The position numbers and the translations under genes were made by a program. The notes under the pieces are model-generated. The model did not search any database. It saw only the letters and a list, made by a program, of their open reading frames with translations, and was not told the DNA's origin. A stretch of 64,000 bases of DNA from Paenibacillus sp. SYP-B3998 (GTDB taxonomy: Bacteria > Bacillota > Bacilli > Paenibacillales > NBRC-103111). Positions 17,978 to 26,799 of this stretch are shown in pieces (positions within the stretch are counted from its first letter, which is position 1; each line of letters starts with the position of its first letter). Where the stretch lies: contig NZ_JAAIKC010000006.1 of the NCBI RefSeq assembly GCF_010820665.1, positions 124,001 through 188,000 of the forward strand. The letters are read 5' to 3'.

Positions 17978-19321
17978 TTACCATCTGCTCCCCCGCGTCA
18001 CTTCCTCCACGATTGCCTTAACCCCGTCATCAATCTGTGCAGACTGGGCCCGAGAAATGCTGATCCGCAAAAACTTCTCACGCTCCGGGTAGTCCAATAA
18101 ATAAAACGGTTTACTGGACACGACGTTAACATCCCTCGCTGCAAGCCGCTTAGTCAAACGATCCAAATTCACTGTTCGCGGCAGCTTAAACTGCACGTAA
18201 ACACCTGAGCTAACACTCGCCACTTCAAGCGTTCCGGCACTGTTGTGTCGTTCCACAGCCTCATTCAATGCGCGAATCCTTGCCGTGTATTGGCTGCCTA
18301 TTTTGATCTTATGCCGCTCATACATGCCGTTTTTGATATATACTTCAAGAGCAGCCTGAGACAAAAGCGAGGAATCACCATAGGTTTTATAGGTATTAAA
18401 AGTCTTTATCAGCCGTTCCGGCAAAACAGCAACACCTAAGCGCAAACCAGGAAAAATGATTTTCGAGAAGCTCTTTAAATACACCACATGCGAGGTCCGG
18501 TCATACGTATATATCGGATCGAAATGTCGCTCTACGCCCAAGTCAGCCATATAATCGTCCTCGACGATATATACATCGTACTTAGCTGCCATCTTGGCGA
18601 TCGCCTTCCTTTCATCCGCGTTGTACGAAGTACCCAGTGGATTGTGATATCTGGACATGGTGTAAAAAAATTTGATTTCACAGCTTCTAAACTTCTCCTC
18701 CAGCTCAAGTAAATCAATCCCCTGCGCTGTGCGAGCAACCCCCTGAACGGGTACTCCTGCCGCTTCCAAAAACCGCAAATAAATATCGTAACTCGGCTGT
18801 TCCACCAATACCGTCTCCTTCCCGTTAGGAAACGGCATTTTTGCTAAAATTTCCAGCGCTTGCTGGACGCCTGATGTAACGATAATCCGTTCGGATTTCG
18901 CGAACACTTGATCACTCGCCAAATGGGAAACCAGCGTTTGACGCAGCGTTCCCAGCCCTTGTGAATCACCATAAGTAAACAGGTCGTACTTGTATGTATC
19001 AATCGCTTTATTCAAACAATGTTGGAAATCCAAATAGGGAAACAAGTGCAAATCTGGCGACGCAGAGGTAAAATCGATCGTTTTACTATCTGTCTTAGTC
19101 AGCCAGTCTCCTGGCTTCTCAACAACGTAAAAGCCGCTTTGCGGGACTGAGTAAATGGCGTGACGTTTCTCCAATTCTGCGTACGCTCGTGTGATCGTGC
19201 TGACGCTGCATCCATAGAACTCGGCAGCGCTTCGAACGGAAGGAAGCTTCTGGCCGGATCTCAGATGTCCCTCCCTAATTTGTTGTTCCATATCGGATAA
19301 AATCGAAAAATATTTTTTCAT
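17978..19321 (-). CDS. MocR/PdxR-type regulator (GntR HTH fused to aminotransferase domain)
   Basis: 447-aa PLP-dependent regulator. Residues 1-75 form a GntR winged helix (GQKLPSVRSAAEFYGCSVSTITRAYAELEKR). The rest is a fold-type I aminotransferase domain with the PLP pocket EDDYMADL and the Schiff-base lysine in VVYLKSFSKIIFPGLRLG. MocR proteins usually control the divergent gene, here an EamA transporter starting 230 bp away. By family knowledge the effector would be PLP or an amino acid adduct. Confidence 0.93.
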   Translation of the reverse strand: MKKYFSILSDMEQQIREGHLRSGQKLPSVRSAAEFYGCSVSTITRAYAELEKRHAIYSVPQSGFYVVEKPGDWLTKTDSKTIDFTSASPDLHLFPYLDFQHCLNKAIDTYKYDLFTYGDSQGLGTLRQTLVSHLASDQVFAKSERIIVTSGVQQALEILAKMPFPNGKETVLVEQPSYDIYLRFLEAAGVPVQGVARTAQGIDLLELEEKFRSCEIKFFYTMSRYHNPLGTSYNADERKAIAKMAAKYDVYIVEDDYMADLGVERHFDPIYTYDRTSHVVYLKSFSKIIFPGLRLGVAVLPERLIKTFNTYKTYGDSSLLSQAALEVYIKNGMYERHKIKIGSQYTARIRALNEAVERHNSAGTLEVASVSSGVYVQFKLPRTVNLDRLTKRLAARDVNVVSSKPFYLLDYPEREKFLRISISRAQSAQIDDGVKAIVEEVTRGSRW

Positions 19322-19551
19322 CCTGCATTCCCCCGTTTAGACTCACCTAGATGCAGACAAAATCTAAAATCTATTTATAATGACGCTGTTTCCGTTTTCT
19401 ATTATTTCATCATATTTGATCTTTGCCAACTGTATCGGTACAATTCATCCAATTAGCCATTGTTTGGATCTGTGTTCTGACATACCTTTAATATAACGGA
19501 TGAGGCGTTAGCGAATGTGCTCCCGATTATTGAAAAGAGGTAGATGTTATT

Positions 19552-20499
19552 ATGAACTCAAAAGGTTTGAAGTTAGCCTATTTTTTTGCCATACTGAATG
19601 CTGTAATTATCGGATTTTCGTTTTTGTTTACGAAGATGGCGCTCCAAAATGCCCAGCCGCTCGACACGCTGACCTACCGTTTTGCCGCTTCGTTTATAGT
19701 CTTGTCAATCCCAGTGGCATTCGGGTGGGTTAAGCTTAATTTCCGCGGCAAGCCTTTATATAAAGCTTTGCTGTTGGCAAGCATGTACCCACTGGGGTTC
19801 TTTACGCTCCAGACGTTTGGGCTGCAACACGCCACCTCTGCTGAAGGAGGCATTCTATATGCGTTCACGCCTGTCGTAACGATGCTGCTTGCTTCCATAT
19901 TCTTGAAAGAAGCCACAACGATCTTGCAGAAGCTTTCGATCTTCTTGTCGGTTTTCGGTGTTGTTTTCATTTTTATCATGAAGGGAAGCAGTATCAATTT
20001 GTCGAATATGACGGGCATCTTCATGTTGTTCCTAACTTGCGTAGCTTTTGCCGGATACAGCGTTTTGGCTCGTTCGCTTTCGAAACAATTTAGTCCTGCG
20101 GAGATCACTTATTTTATGCTAGGAATCGGATTCGTCGTTTTTCTGGTCGTCTCGCTCACCGATCATGCGACTTCTGGAACGCTCGACCGCTTTTTCGCAC
20201 CACTCGCCAGCGGCACCTTTATCGTGTCCATTCTCTTCCTTGGCATCGTGTCTTCACTCGTCACAGCCCTAACAGCTAACTACATCTTGTCCAAAATGGA
20301 AGCTTCCAAAATGAGCGTATTCACTAATTTATCTACGATCGTCTCCATGGCGGCCGGAGCTATGTTCCTCGGAGAAGAGGTTACTGTGTATCATCTGATT
20401 GGCTCGGTACTGATCATAGCTGGGGTAGTTGGAACAAATCGTTTAGGACGAAAGAAGGCAAGCGAGAGCATTCGTTTTGCAGAAAAAATAGAAGCGTGA
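19552..20499 (+). CDS. EamA/DMT family transporter
   Basis: Ten-helix drug/metabolite transporter of 315 aa made of two EamA repeats. The first ends near residue 145 after TLQTFGLQHATSAEGGILYAFTPVVTMLLASIFLKE; the second carries ILFLGIVSSLVTALTANYILSKM and FLGEEVTVYHLIGSVLIIAGV. It starts behind GAAAAGAGGTAG. Divergence from a MocR regulator suggests export or uptake of an amino acid or vitamin-related compound, which is inference. Confidence 0.93.
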   Translation: MNSKGLKLAYFFAILNAVIIGFSFLFTKMALQNAQPLDTLTYRFAASFIVLSIPVAFGWVKLNFRGKPLYKALLLASMYPLGFFTLQTFGLQHATSAEGGILYAFTPVVTMLLASIFLKEATTILQKLSIFLSVFGVVFIFIMKGSSINLSNMTGIFMLFLTCVAFAGYSVLARSLSKQFSPAEITYFMLGIGFVVFLVVSLTDHATSGTLDRFFAPLASGTFIVSILFLGIVSSLVTALTANYILSKMEASKMSVFTNLSTIVSMAAGAMFLGEEVTVYHLIGSVLIIAGVVGTNRLGRKKASESIRFAEKIEA

Positions 20500-20602
20500 A
20501 TTTCCCTGCCATGCAGCATTTATATTGACGTAAAACCGAACATTTTTTATAATTTAGGTCGATCATCGATATAACTGTTAATAAAGGTGGCTTAGAATTA
20601 CA

Positions 20603-21178
20603 ATGAGAAAAGTCAATTCCTCCTTCATAACGATGAAGGATATTGTACGGGAAGGCGATCCGATCTTACGAAAGAAAACGAAGCCTGTACAATTTCCCTT
20701 ATCGGACGAAGATTTTAAACGTGCTGAAAGTCTGCTGATTTTCTTGAAAAATTCTCAAGATAAACGAATGGCAGAAAAATATGATCTGCGGGAAGGCGTC
20801 GGCTTGGCAGCTAACCAGATTGGTTGGGATAAACAAGTATTTGCCGTATATTTCACGGATGAACAGGATAAACAGTTCGCCTATATTTTCTGTAATCCCA
20901 AGATCACCAGTCACTCCTCTGCCATGGTGTATCTTGAAGAGGGAGAAGGATGTCTGTCAGTTGATCGTGTTGTTAAAGGGTATGTGCCTCGCTATGAGCG
21001 AGTGACGATTCATGCATTTACCCCGGAAGGCATACCTTTTACACTCAAATTAAAAGGCTATGCAGCAGTCGTCATCCAACACGAGCTAGATCATCTGAAT
21101 GGGGTGATGTTCTATGATCATATTAATAAAAAGGACCCTTCCCGACTGCCAGAAGTAGAATTCATTCGACCTTTATAG
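20603..21178 (+). CDS. def: Peptide deformylase
   Basis: Removes the N-formyl group from new proteins. The three family motifs are intact: GVGLAANQIG (residues 66-75), EGCLSV with the metal-binding Cys, and QHELDHLNG with the catalytic Glu and two metal His. At 191 aa it belongs to the longer Gram-positive type 2 class, close to B. subtilis Def/YkrB-like enzymes. The N-terminus is uncertain: a Met at residue 11 starts MKDIVREGDPILR, which matches usual family starts, but only the upstream ATG has an AGGTGG site. Confidence 0.95.
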   Translation: MRKVNSSFITMKDIVREGDPILRKKTKPVQFPLSDEDFKRAESLLIFLKNSQDKRMAEKYDLREGVGLAANQIGWDKQVFAVYFTDEQDKQFAYIFCNPKITSHSSAMVYLEEGEGCLSVDRVVKGYVPRYERVTIHAFTPEGIPFTLKLKGYAAVVIQHELDHLNGVMFYDHINKKDPSRLPEVEFIRPL

Positions 21179-21190
21179 TTTCCGCTCACG

Positions 21191-21218
21191 ACTGCCTTTT
21201 TAAGAAGGCAGTTTTTTT
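21191..21218 (+). terminator. Terminator after peptide deformylase
   Basis: An 8-bp stem ACTGCCTT/AAGGCAGT with a 6-nt loop is followed by TTTTTTT, 13 nt after the stop codon. Confidence 0.92.
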
Positions 21219-21229
21219 GTACCCGACCG

Positions 21230-21424
21230 TCAAAAAGCATGAACGCGATTACTCATAATCTTTTGCACCGTTTTTTGGTATTGTTCAGCTCTTACTACCA
21301 TGGCCGCTAAGCTATTGAGAACCTCTTTAGCATCCTCACGATATTCCTCATCCCCAAAAATCCTATAAAGTGTCATGAAGTCATTATATTCATCCAACCA
21401 TTCATTAAAGAAAGAAGATGTCAT
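21230..21424 (-). CDS. Small hypothetical protein
   Basis: A 64-aa acidic, helical protein beginning MTSSFFNEWLDEYND. I chose the ATG at 21424 because AAAGGGGTGACG precedes it at good spacing; the open frame continues to 21463. It has no signal peptide or membrane segment. Content such as YRIFGDEEYREDAKEVLNSL suggests a short helical bundle. I do not recognise the family. It is convergent with the deformylase gene. Confidence 0.6.
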   Translation of the reverse strand: MTSSFFNEWLDEYNDFMTLYRIFGDEEYREDAKEVLNSLAAMVVRAEQYQKTVQKIMSNRVHAF

Positions 21425-21595
21425 CACCGTCACCCCTTTATTTTCATGATAAGGCTGCAACATTAAACTATGATTAGAACTAGATTAACGGAATATATAG
21501 TTTGCCGCGATAACTTTTCGTTGAAAGCCAATAAAATCAAAAAATAGCCTGCCGGCATATTCCCGACAGACTGCTTTTTAGAAAAAACTGCTCAC

Positions 21596-24500
21596 TTATT
21601 TACTCTTCCATAATCTCTTTCTCAGGATCACTCCTAGAAGGATTAAGGCGAAACCTGTTAATTGAATGTACAAATGACTGGTTTCCCCTGTTTTCGGAAG
21701 CGTTTGTTGTGGCGCTTCTTTCACAGAAGTAGTGCCTAGTGGTATTTCTTGGACGTCGATATCAACAAAAGTTTCTGTTTCATTTCCGTCCTTATCTTTT
21801 ACAACGATGATGATTTTATCTTTACCAACATAGCCAGGGTTCGGCGTATATGTCCAACGGCCATCCGGATCAATTGTTGCCTTTCCATTCTCCGGTTGCT
21901 TGCTGATGGACGGAATGCCTCCAAGTGGCACATCAATGTCACCTTCAATAGGCGTATCCTGGTCCGTCGTTTTTTGCTCCCCAGATGGGGTTGGCGTCGG
22001 CGACGTTGATGGCGCAGGTGTTGCGCTCGGCGTCGGCGATGTTGATGGCGCTGGTGTTGCACTTGGCGTCGGCGATGTTGATGGCGACGGTGTCGCGCTT
22101 GGCGTCGGCGATGTTGATGGCGATGGTGTTGCGCTTGGCGTCGGCGATGTTGATGGCGACGTTGTTTCACTTGGTGTCGACGTCGGCGCTGGCGTCACTG
22201 ATGGTGATGGTGACGGTGTCACTGATGGCGATGGTGACGGTGTCACTGATGGCGATGGTGACGGTGTCACCGGTGGTGTCACTGATGGTGTCGGTGACGG
22301 TGTCACCACCTTAAAGTTGGTTACATTCAGATTAAAGCCTGCAGTCGAATTGATCGTTACTGAACGTTCGTTTGAATCAAGCACATAACCAGATGGAGCC
22401 GATGTTTCTTTCACAACGTAGTCTCCAGCCAATAACTTCTTGAATACGACCGTACCCGTTGAATCCGTGGTCAGTGTGTTAATAAGCAGCTTCGTTGAAC
22501 CTGTTTTACGGTACAATTCGAAGGTTGCTCCGCTAAGCAGCAAAGCACTATCCGCTGAATCGACTTTTTTAACGGTCAATGAGCCTCTGACACCGCTACC
22601 TGTACCAGATCCACTAGAGACACCAACAATAACGTCCTCAACCGTATCTTTAGTCACAGTAGTCACATTGCTGCCACTAAAGCTGACTTTATTCGAAACG
22701 GTGTCGCCGTTGTTGGCAACAATCAATGACTGGTACTCCAAAATGTAAGCCGTATCAATCTCTTTAAGGAAATTTAATTCAAAGGTTTGCTTGCCATTAT
22801 CATCCGTTTTGATTTCCAACGTGAAATCCGTGCCTTTAATCAATTCTGATCCCTTGGACACATTTCCGTTAGTAGCAACTGTTGTCGCAAACAGATGGAA
22901 CGTATTTGGCAGTAAGAGTTGATTACCTGTCGGTGTATCCACGATTTTCGCACCCGATACCGTAGATTGTCCGCGATTAATATTAATCGTCCAGTCAATC
23001 TTGTCTCCACTTTGCGTGCCCTTTTTATTCACATATTCTCCGCCTTGAGGAATGTTAACGGAAGCCGTTAAATGATTAGACACTGGATTAACTCCGTCCA
23101 ATAATTTAGCCGTATTGTTTACTTTATTATCAATAAGTTTGCCTTCAAGGCTTGTATTAAAGACAATATAGTAGGGAGCAGAAATTGGTTTCAGGAACTT
23201 CACAACCAACTTATTATCACTGGTTACTGTGTAGTTATAGTAGGTATTATCAACTACTGAACCTTGTGACGGATCGCCGTTAGCTGGAATGTTCATGTTA
23301 CGTAAAACAAGTGAGTTGTCGACCAATTTCTGATTGGACTCCAGTACATCCTCTACTAATGCACCTGCAAGAGTTTTGCTGTTGTAGTTGACTCCTACTG
23401 TCCAAGTAAGTTGTTTGGAAACAGCATTATAGGATCCACTTTTGAAACCGTTATTCTTCACTTCGTTCCTTGGAACAAAGGTTGCAGAGTCCGTTTTCCC
23501 AGCGGGAGAGCCCTCGGTCCAATCGATCTTAGCGCTATTATCGAAATTCGTTATGCCAGCTGTAACAATCCAATCATTATTGAATTCCGTCTTGTAGCTG
23601 ATCGTAACGGGCCCGGTAAGCGTCTTATTGAAAGTTATTTTAAACCCTTGATCAATCGGAGTCGTGTTGTCCACTGAGTAGTCTGACGTACTCATTGGCG
23701 CACTCCCTTCATTTACGACCAAAGAACTAGGTATAAAATGAAGGCCTTTATTCGGGAACGTATCCGTCAATACAACATTACTCATCTGTTTGCTATCACC
23801 ATTAATGGCAATCTTCCACGCAACCGTTTTGGCTTGGTAATCTGCTGCACCCACACTCTTGACAATTACTACTTGATTAATAACTTGAGTGCCAGTACCA
23901 GTATTACTGCTACCAGAAGTAATCTTGTTTGTTATGGTTTCATCGTTAATAACACGATTATTCGCCTTCGTTTGGTACGTAATTTTGTAAGCTGAAGAAA
24001 TCGTATTGCCGAACTGCAGCTTGAATCCCTTTTGGTTAGGAGCGGATGCCGTACTCACCGTATACTGACTATTAGACAATTCACTGCCTAAGGTTTCAAC
24101 ACCGGCGGAGTCCAACGTAACCGGAAACACATGAACAGATCCTGCAACTAATTCTTGGGAATCATTGAACAAATCTGTCAATACAGCTGCTGCCTGTGCA
24201 ATTGTTTTCTCATTATAATTGTATTTAATTGCCCATTCTATGGTCTGTGTACTTGGATCATACGCTGTTGACGTTTTATCCAAAGCACTTCCATGCTGCA
24301 CTGAGACGGTTGCAGAAGCGTCAACAGGAGCTTTGTTGCCACCTTCAAACGTTGCCTTGTTGACAAAAGATACTTTGTCAACGTCAGTGACTGGTGTCGT
24401 AAATTGAATACGGTAGGCAGTTACAATAGGACTGTCATTAAAGCTGACTTTAAGAACATTACCCGTCGTTTCCACGGCATACTTACTAGGATCAACCAAC

Positions 24501-25237
24501 GCGCCCTGGTTCACTGTTCCATTCAAATTAACATCTAGATCATACACCGCAACGGTAACTGGAACTGATAGTCCGCTAGGAATCGGGTCCGTTACGACCG
24601 CGTTCTGAACGGAATCTAGCGCTTTGTTCACGTCAACGGTCCAATCGATGTTTTTGGCATTAAAGCCCTGAGGCACGCCGCTCTTGCCAATTGTTGAAGT
24701 CACATTCGGTTTGAAATTAAGGGTGAAAACTTGTTCACCGCTGTTAATCGGAATTTTGATGATTTGCTTCGTGCTGCCTATAATCTTGGTTTTATCGAAT
24801 TCCGTCTTGAAAGTCAGGATGCCGTGTACATTATTATGGCTTTCGATGTAGTTATTAAAAGTCATGAGCACTTGATGATTAGCTACATTAACACTAAATG
24901 TTCCTACATCCTCATCATCAATCACAAGAGGTCCACTTATGTTATTAAAAAGTAAAAACTCTTGTGGCAATGTAAATGTAAATACATCACCATTATGGTA
25001 TCCATGATTATTTGGCAGAGACCACGTATAATCCAATTGTACTTTGGAACCCTGCTCATACACGTTACCTGTAACAACTTGACCCGCATTATTGTATACA
25101 GCCATGTACACGCTATCGATGATATTACCTGAAATCGTAGTAGCTGCATTCGCTGGCGTCAAAAAACTGAATCCATACAAGCTCTGCATGAAAACCAAAA
25201 GCGCAATCAACAAACTACTTGTTTTTTTCTTCAACAT
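21596..25237 (-). CDS. Large LPXTG cell-wall-anchored adhesin-like protein
   Basis: Surface protein of about 1213 aa. Order: signal peptide (MLKKKTSSLLIALLVFMQS..., cleavage near ANAAT); about 850 residues of repeated beta domains of the collagen-binding/isopeptide type (repeated pattern of TDPIPSG, YKTEF, VNNTAKL); a SpaA/Cna-B prealbumin-like domain near residues 885-980 (GSLTVKKVDSADS ... KETSAPSGYVLDS); a Pro/Ser/Thr stalk near 985-1090; a tandem-95-like beta domain (GRWTYTPNPGYVGKD); and the sorting signal LPKTGE, hydrophobic helix and KRLWKSK tail. The ATG at 25237 is preceded by GGAGG; the longest frame opens 18 nt earlier. A class D sortase gene lies 1.5 kb upstream and is the likely anchoring enzyme. 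Confidence 0.93.
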   Translation of the reverse strand: MLKKKTSSLLIALLVFMQSLYGFSFLTPANAATTISGNIIDSVYMAVYNNAGQVVTGNVYEQGSKVQLDYTWSLPNNHGYHNGDVFTFTLPQEFLLFNNISGPLVIDDEDVGTFSVNVANHQVLMTFNNYIESHNNVHGILTFKTEFDKTKIIGSTKQIIKIPINSGEQVFTLNFKPNVTSTIGKSGVPQGFNAKNIDWTVDVNKALDSVQNAVVTDPIPSGLSVPVTVAVYDLDVNLNGTVNQGALVDPSKYAVETTGNVLKVSFNDSPIVTAYRIQFTTPVTDVDKVSFVNKATFEGGNKAPVDASATVSVQHGSALDKTSTAYDPSTQTIEWAIKYNYNEKTIAQAAAVLTDLFNDSQELVAGSVHVFPVTLDSAGVETLGSELSNSQYTVSTASAPNQKGFKLQFGNTISSAYKITYQTKANNRVINDETITNKITSGSSNTGTGTQVINQVVIVKSVGAADYQAKTVAWKIAINGDSKQMSNVVLTDTFPNKGLHFIPSSLVVNEGSAPMSTSDYSVDNTTPIDQGFKITFNKTLTGPVTISYKTEFNNDWIVTAGITNFDNSAKIDWTEGSPAGKTDSATFVPRNEVKNNGFKSGSYNAVSKQLTWTVGVNYNSKTLAGALVEDVLESNQKLVDNSLVLRNMNIPANGDPSQGSVVDNTYYNYTVTSDNKLVVKFLKPISAPYYIVFNTSLEGKLIDNKVNNTAKLLDGVNPVSNHLTASVNIPQGGEYVNKKGTQSGDKIDWTININRGQSTVSGAKIVDTPTGNQLLLPNTFHLFATTVATNGNVSKGSELIKGTDFTLEIKTDDNGKQTFELNFLKEIDTAYILEYQSLIVANNGDTVSNKVSFSGSNVTTVTKDTVEDVIVGVSSGSGTGSGVRGSLTVKKVDSADSALLLSGATFELYRKTGSTKLLINTLTTDSTGTVVFKKLLAGDYVVKETSAPSGYVLDSNERSVTINSTAGFNLNVTNFKVVTPSPTPSVTPPVTPSPSPSVTPSPSPSVTPSPSPSVTPAPTSTPSETTSPSTSPTPSATPSPSTSPTPSATPSPSTSPTPSATPAPSTSPTPSATPAPSTSPTPTPSGEQKTTDQDTPIEGDIDVPLGGIPSISKQPENGKATIDPDGRWTYTPNPGYVGKDKIIIVVKDKDGNETETFVDIDVQEIPLGTTSVKEAPQQTLPKTGETSHLYIQLTGFALILLGVILRKRLWKSK
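21985..22290 (-). repeat. In-frame tandem repeats coding the Pro/Ser/Thr stalk
   Basis: About five near-identical 36-bp units (coding STSPTPSATPAP-like 12-mers) fill roughly 21985-22175, followed by about three to four 24-bp units (coding SPSPSVTP) near 22195-22275. Unit lengths are multiples of three, so copy-number changes would alter stalk length without breaking the frame. The proline-rich spacer lifts the upstream domains away from the wall anchor. Confidence 0.9.
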
Positions 25238-25740
25238 TGTGTTTAGTGCCTCCATTCCTAATTCATCATGAATGAAGTCAATTTCATAATTCCAATCATT
25301 ACATGAGTGGATATTTCACATTCTCCGAACTAACGGAGCCCTTGAAACATCCAGATTATGAAGAGTCTTCTCTTTTCTACCTTCAAAATCTAATCTGATT
25401 AAAAGAATAGAAGTATGAAATTGACTCTGTTGTACATTTTTTCTCCCTATTGGCTTGATCAGAAGCGTCGTTCCTCCCAAACCCCAATCCCACTCCTCCC
25501 CTTCGTTGATTCGAATTGCTTATATTTACCAAGAAGGCACATCTTGTATTTTAGAGCGTGAAGCTGAACAGTTTCTGAACAACTTATGAACAACTTTCGT
25601 ATACTATTATATAAATCCAAATCCAACCTACATAAAACTTCTTTTTCTAAATAGAAATACTATTGTTCTAGAATGACCGCACTTACGCGTTCACCAATTT
25701 CGACCTCAGACTACCGATAGGTTGTTGGTTGAGCAAATGC
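25238..25740. other. Intergenic region upstream of the LPXTG gene
   Basis: About 500 bp without a credible gene. A small hairpin CTCCG/CGGAG lies at 25323-25338 in the 5' leader of the surface-protein gene. An AT-rich promoter-like patch with TATACTATTATATAA lies near 25603-25617. I did not find a riboswitch in this leader, unlike the neighbouring transglutaminase gene. Confidence 0.5.
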
Positions 25741-25778
25741 AAAAAAGCCTACATTTAGTTTCAAATGTAGGCTTTTTT
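25741..25778. terminator. Bidirectional terminator after the transglutaminase gene
   Basis: A perfect 16-bp inverted repeat AAAAAAGCCTACATTT with its complement and a 6-nt loop. Both flanks are T-rich in the outgoing direction. It lies 36 nt after the transglutaminase-like stop codon. Confidence 0.93.
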
Positions 25779-25813
25779 ATACTGCACTCCATATTGGAAG
25801 CAGACCGTATAAT

Positions 25814-26620
25814 TTAATAAAATTTTGTGATCGTGTAGTTCGATGCATCCTTGATCATTGGCGTTTCTTCTCCGCCTTGTACACGAGCAGCATCATACGT
25901 GGTATCGATAGTAACCCATTCCCCACTATCTTTTAAGAAAACTTGGTTCCAAGCATGATAAGTATTCGGAGCATGTACTTCATAACCCATTACCAATCGA
26001 GTTGGAATCCCTTCACTTCTAGCCATAGCAGCAAAGGTAGCTGCGTAATCATAGCAGATTCCCTTCGAATCATCGAAAACTTTATTCAGATCAGGGATAT
26101 AGCCAGCTTCAACGCTTTCAGCTTTATCATTGTCGTATTTATATTTTTCAGTAATGTATGAATAGATAGCAGTAACTTTATCTTTATCCGACTCGGTACC
26201 TACGATTAATTTTTTTGCCTCAATAACAGCCTTTGTTTCATCATTCCAATCAATTAGTGGAATGGATTGCACAAACACTTCATTTTCGTTCTCCAGCTTA
26301 ACATCTATGTTTTCTTGCGCGATTACTTTATATTTATTGTTGCTCACTGATTCGGCAATCAGGATATTGTAACTCCCATCACCTAACTGCAAAGGGTATT
26401 GGGCCCCACCCACTAGGTTATAGTCGTACCTAACGTTCCCCTTAGTAATTCGGACGATAGCTTTCGTTCCTTTACCATTCTCATAATTGACTGTAATGAT
26501 TCCCTTATCCAAAGAGCTCTTATCTACCAAGGATTGAGCGGACGCGGCATAGGTTCCTTTCGGTGCAAGAATGAGAAAAAGCGCCACAATCATCGTCATT
26601 AGCAAGGTTTTTTTATACAC
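25814..26620 (-). CDS. Secreted transglutaminase-like protein under riboswitch control
   Basis: 268-aa exported protein with a signal peptide (residues 1-25, TYAASA). A beta-rich region precedes a transglutaminase-like cysteine protease fold. The catalytic triad is visible: Cys in GICYDYAATFAAMARSEGIP, His in NTYHAWNQVF and Asp in EWVTIDTTYD. The start is a GTG six nt after GGGGAG. The ribosome binding site touches the 3' side of a c-di-GMP-I riboswitch (26633-26737), so expression should follow the motile-to-sessile switch. It may crosslink or process surface proteins such as the adjacent LPXTG protein; that link is inference. Confidence 0.92.
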   Translation of the reverse strand: MYKKTLLMTMIVALFLILAPKGTYAASAQSLVDKSSLDKGIITVNYENGKGTKAIVRITKGNVRYDYNLVGGAQYPLQLGDGSYNILIAESVSNNKYKVIAQENIDVKLENENEVFVQSIPLIDWNDETKAVIEAKKLIVGTESDKDKVTAIYSYITEKYKYDNDKAESVEAGYIPDLNKVFDDSKGICYDYAATFAAMARSEGIPTRLVMGYEVHAPNTYHAWNQVFLKDSGEWVTIDTTYDAARVQGGEETPMIKDASNYTITKFY

Positions 26621-26632
26621 AAAAAACTCCCC

Positions 26633-26737
26633 TTTCGGTATCTGGCTGCCATCTTAGCAGGTATGCTAAGGAAGGCCCTTTAGTTTTGCGTCTCTAGCTT
26701 TCGCTAGATTTGCCTTTATCGGTGGAAAGCACCGAAA
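26633..26737 (-). promoter_or_regulatory. Cyclic di-GMP-I riboswitch (GEMM-I)
   Basis: The minus strand shows the GEMM-I core in order: AAAGGCAAA, a hairpin CTAGC-GAAA-GCTAG with a GNRA tetraloop (26694-26707), GACGCAAA, GGGCC, a second hairpin CTTAGC/GCTAAG (26653-26670), and ATGGCAGCCAG. A closing helix TTTCGGT/ACCGAAA spans 26731-26737 and 26633-26639. A competing hairpin CGGTG-CTTTC-CACCG lies at the 5' side. The 3' closing strand runs directly into the GGGGAG ribosome binding site, so control of translation is likely. Confidence 0.92.
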
Positions 26738-26799
26738 TCATATTTTTTTATATGCGTATCATAGCATAGGCTTGTCTGTTTTACTAGACAAATTATTCC

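Noticed and set aside
21985..22290. Possible CRISPR array from regular repeats
   Set aside because: Units are directly adjacent without unique spacers and encode a Pro/Ser/Thr stalk in frame.
21900..22388. Plus-strand ORFs rich in Gly-Asp-Val repeats
   Set aside because: They are antisense shadows of the tandem repeats in the LPXTG gene and have no ribosome binding site.
25256..25740. Second c-di-GMP riboswitch ahead of the LPXTG gene
   Set aside because: I looked for the GEMM core elements on the minus strand and found none.
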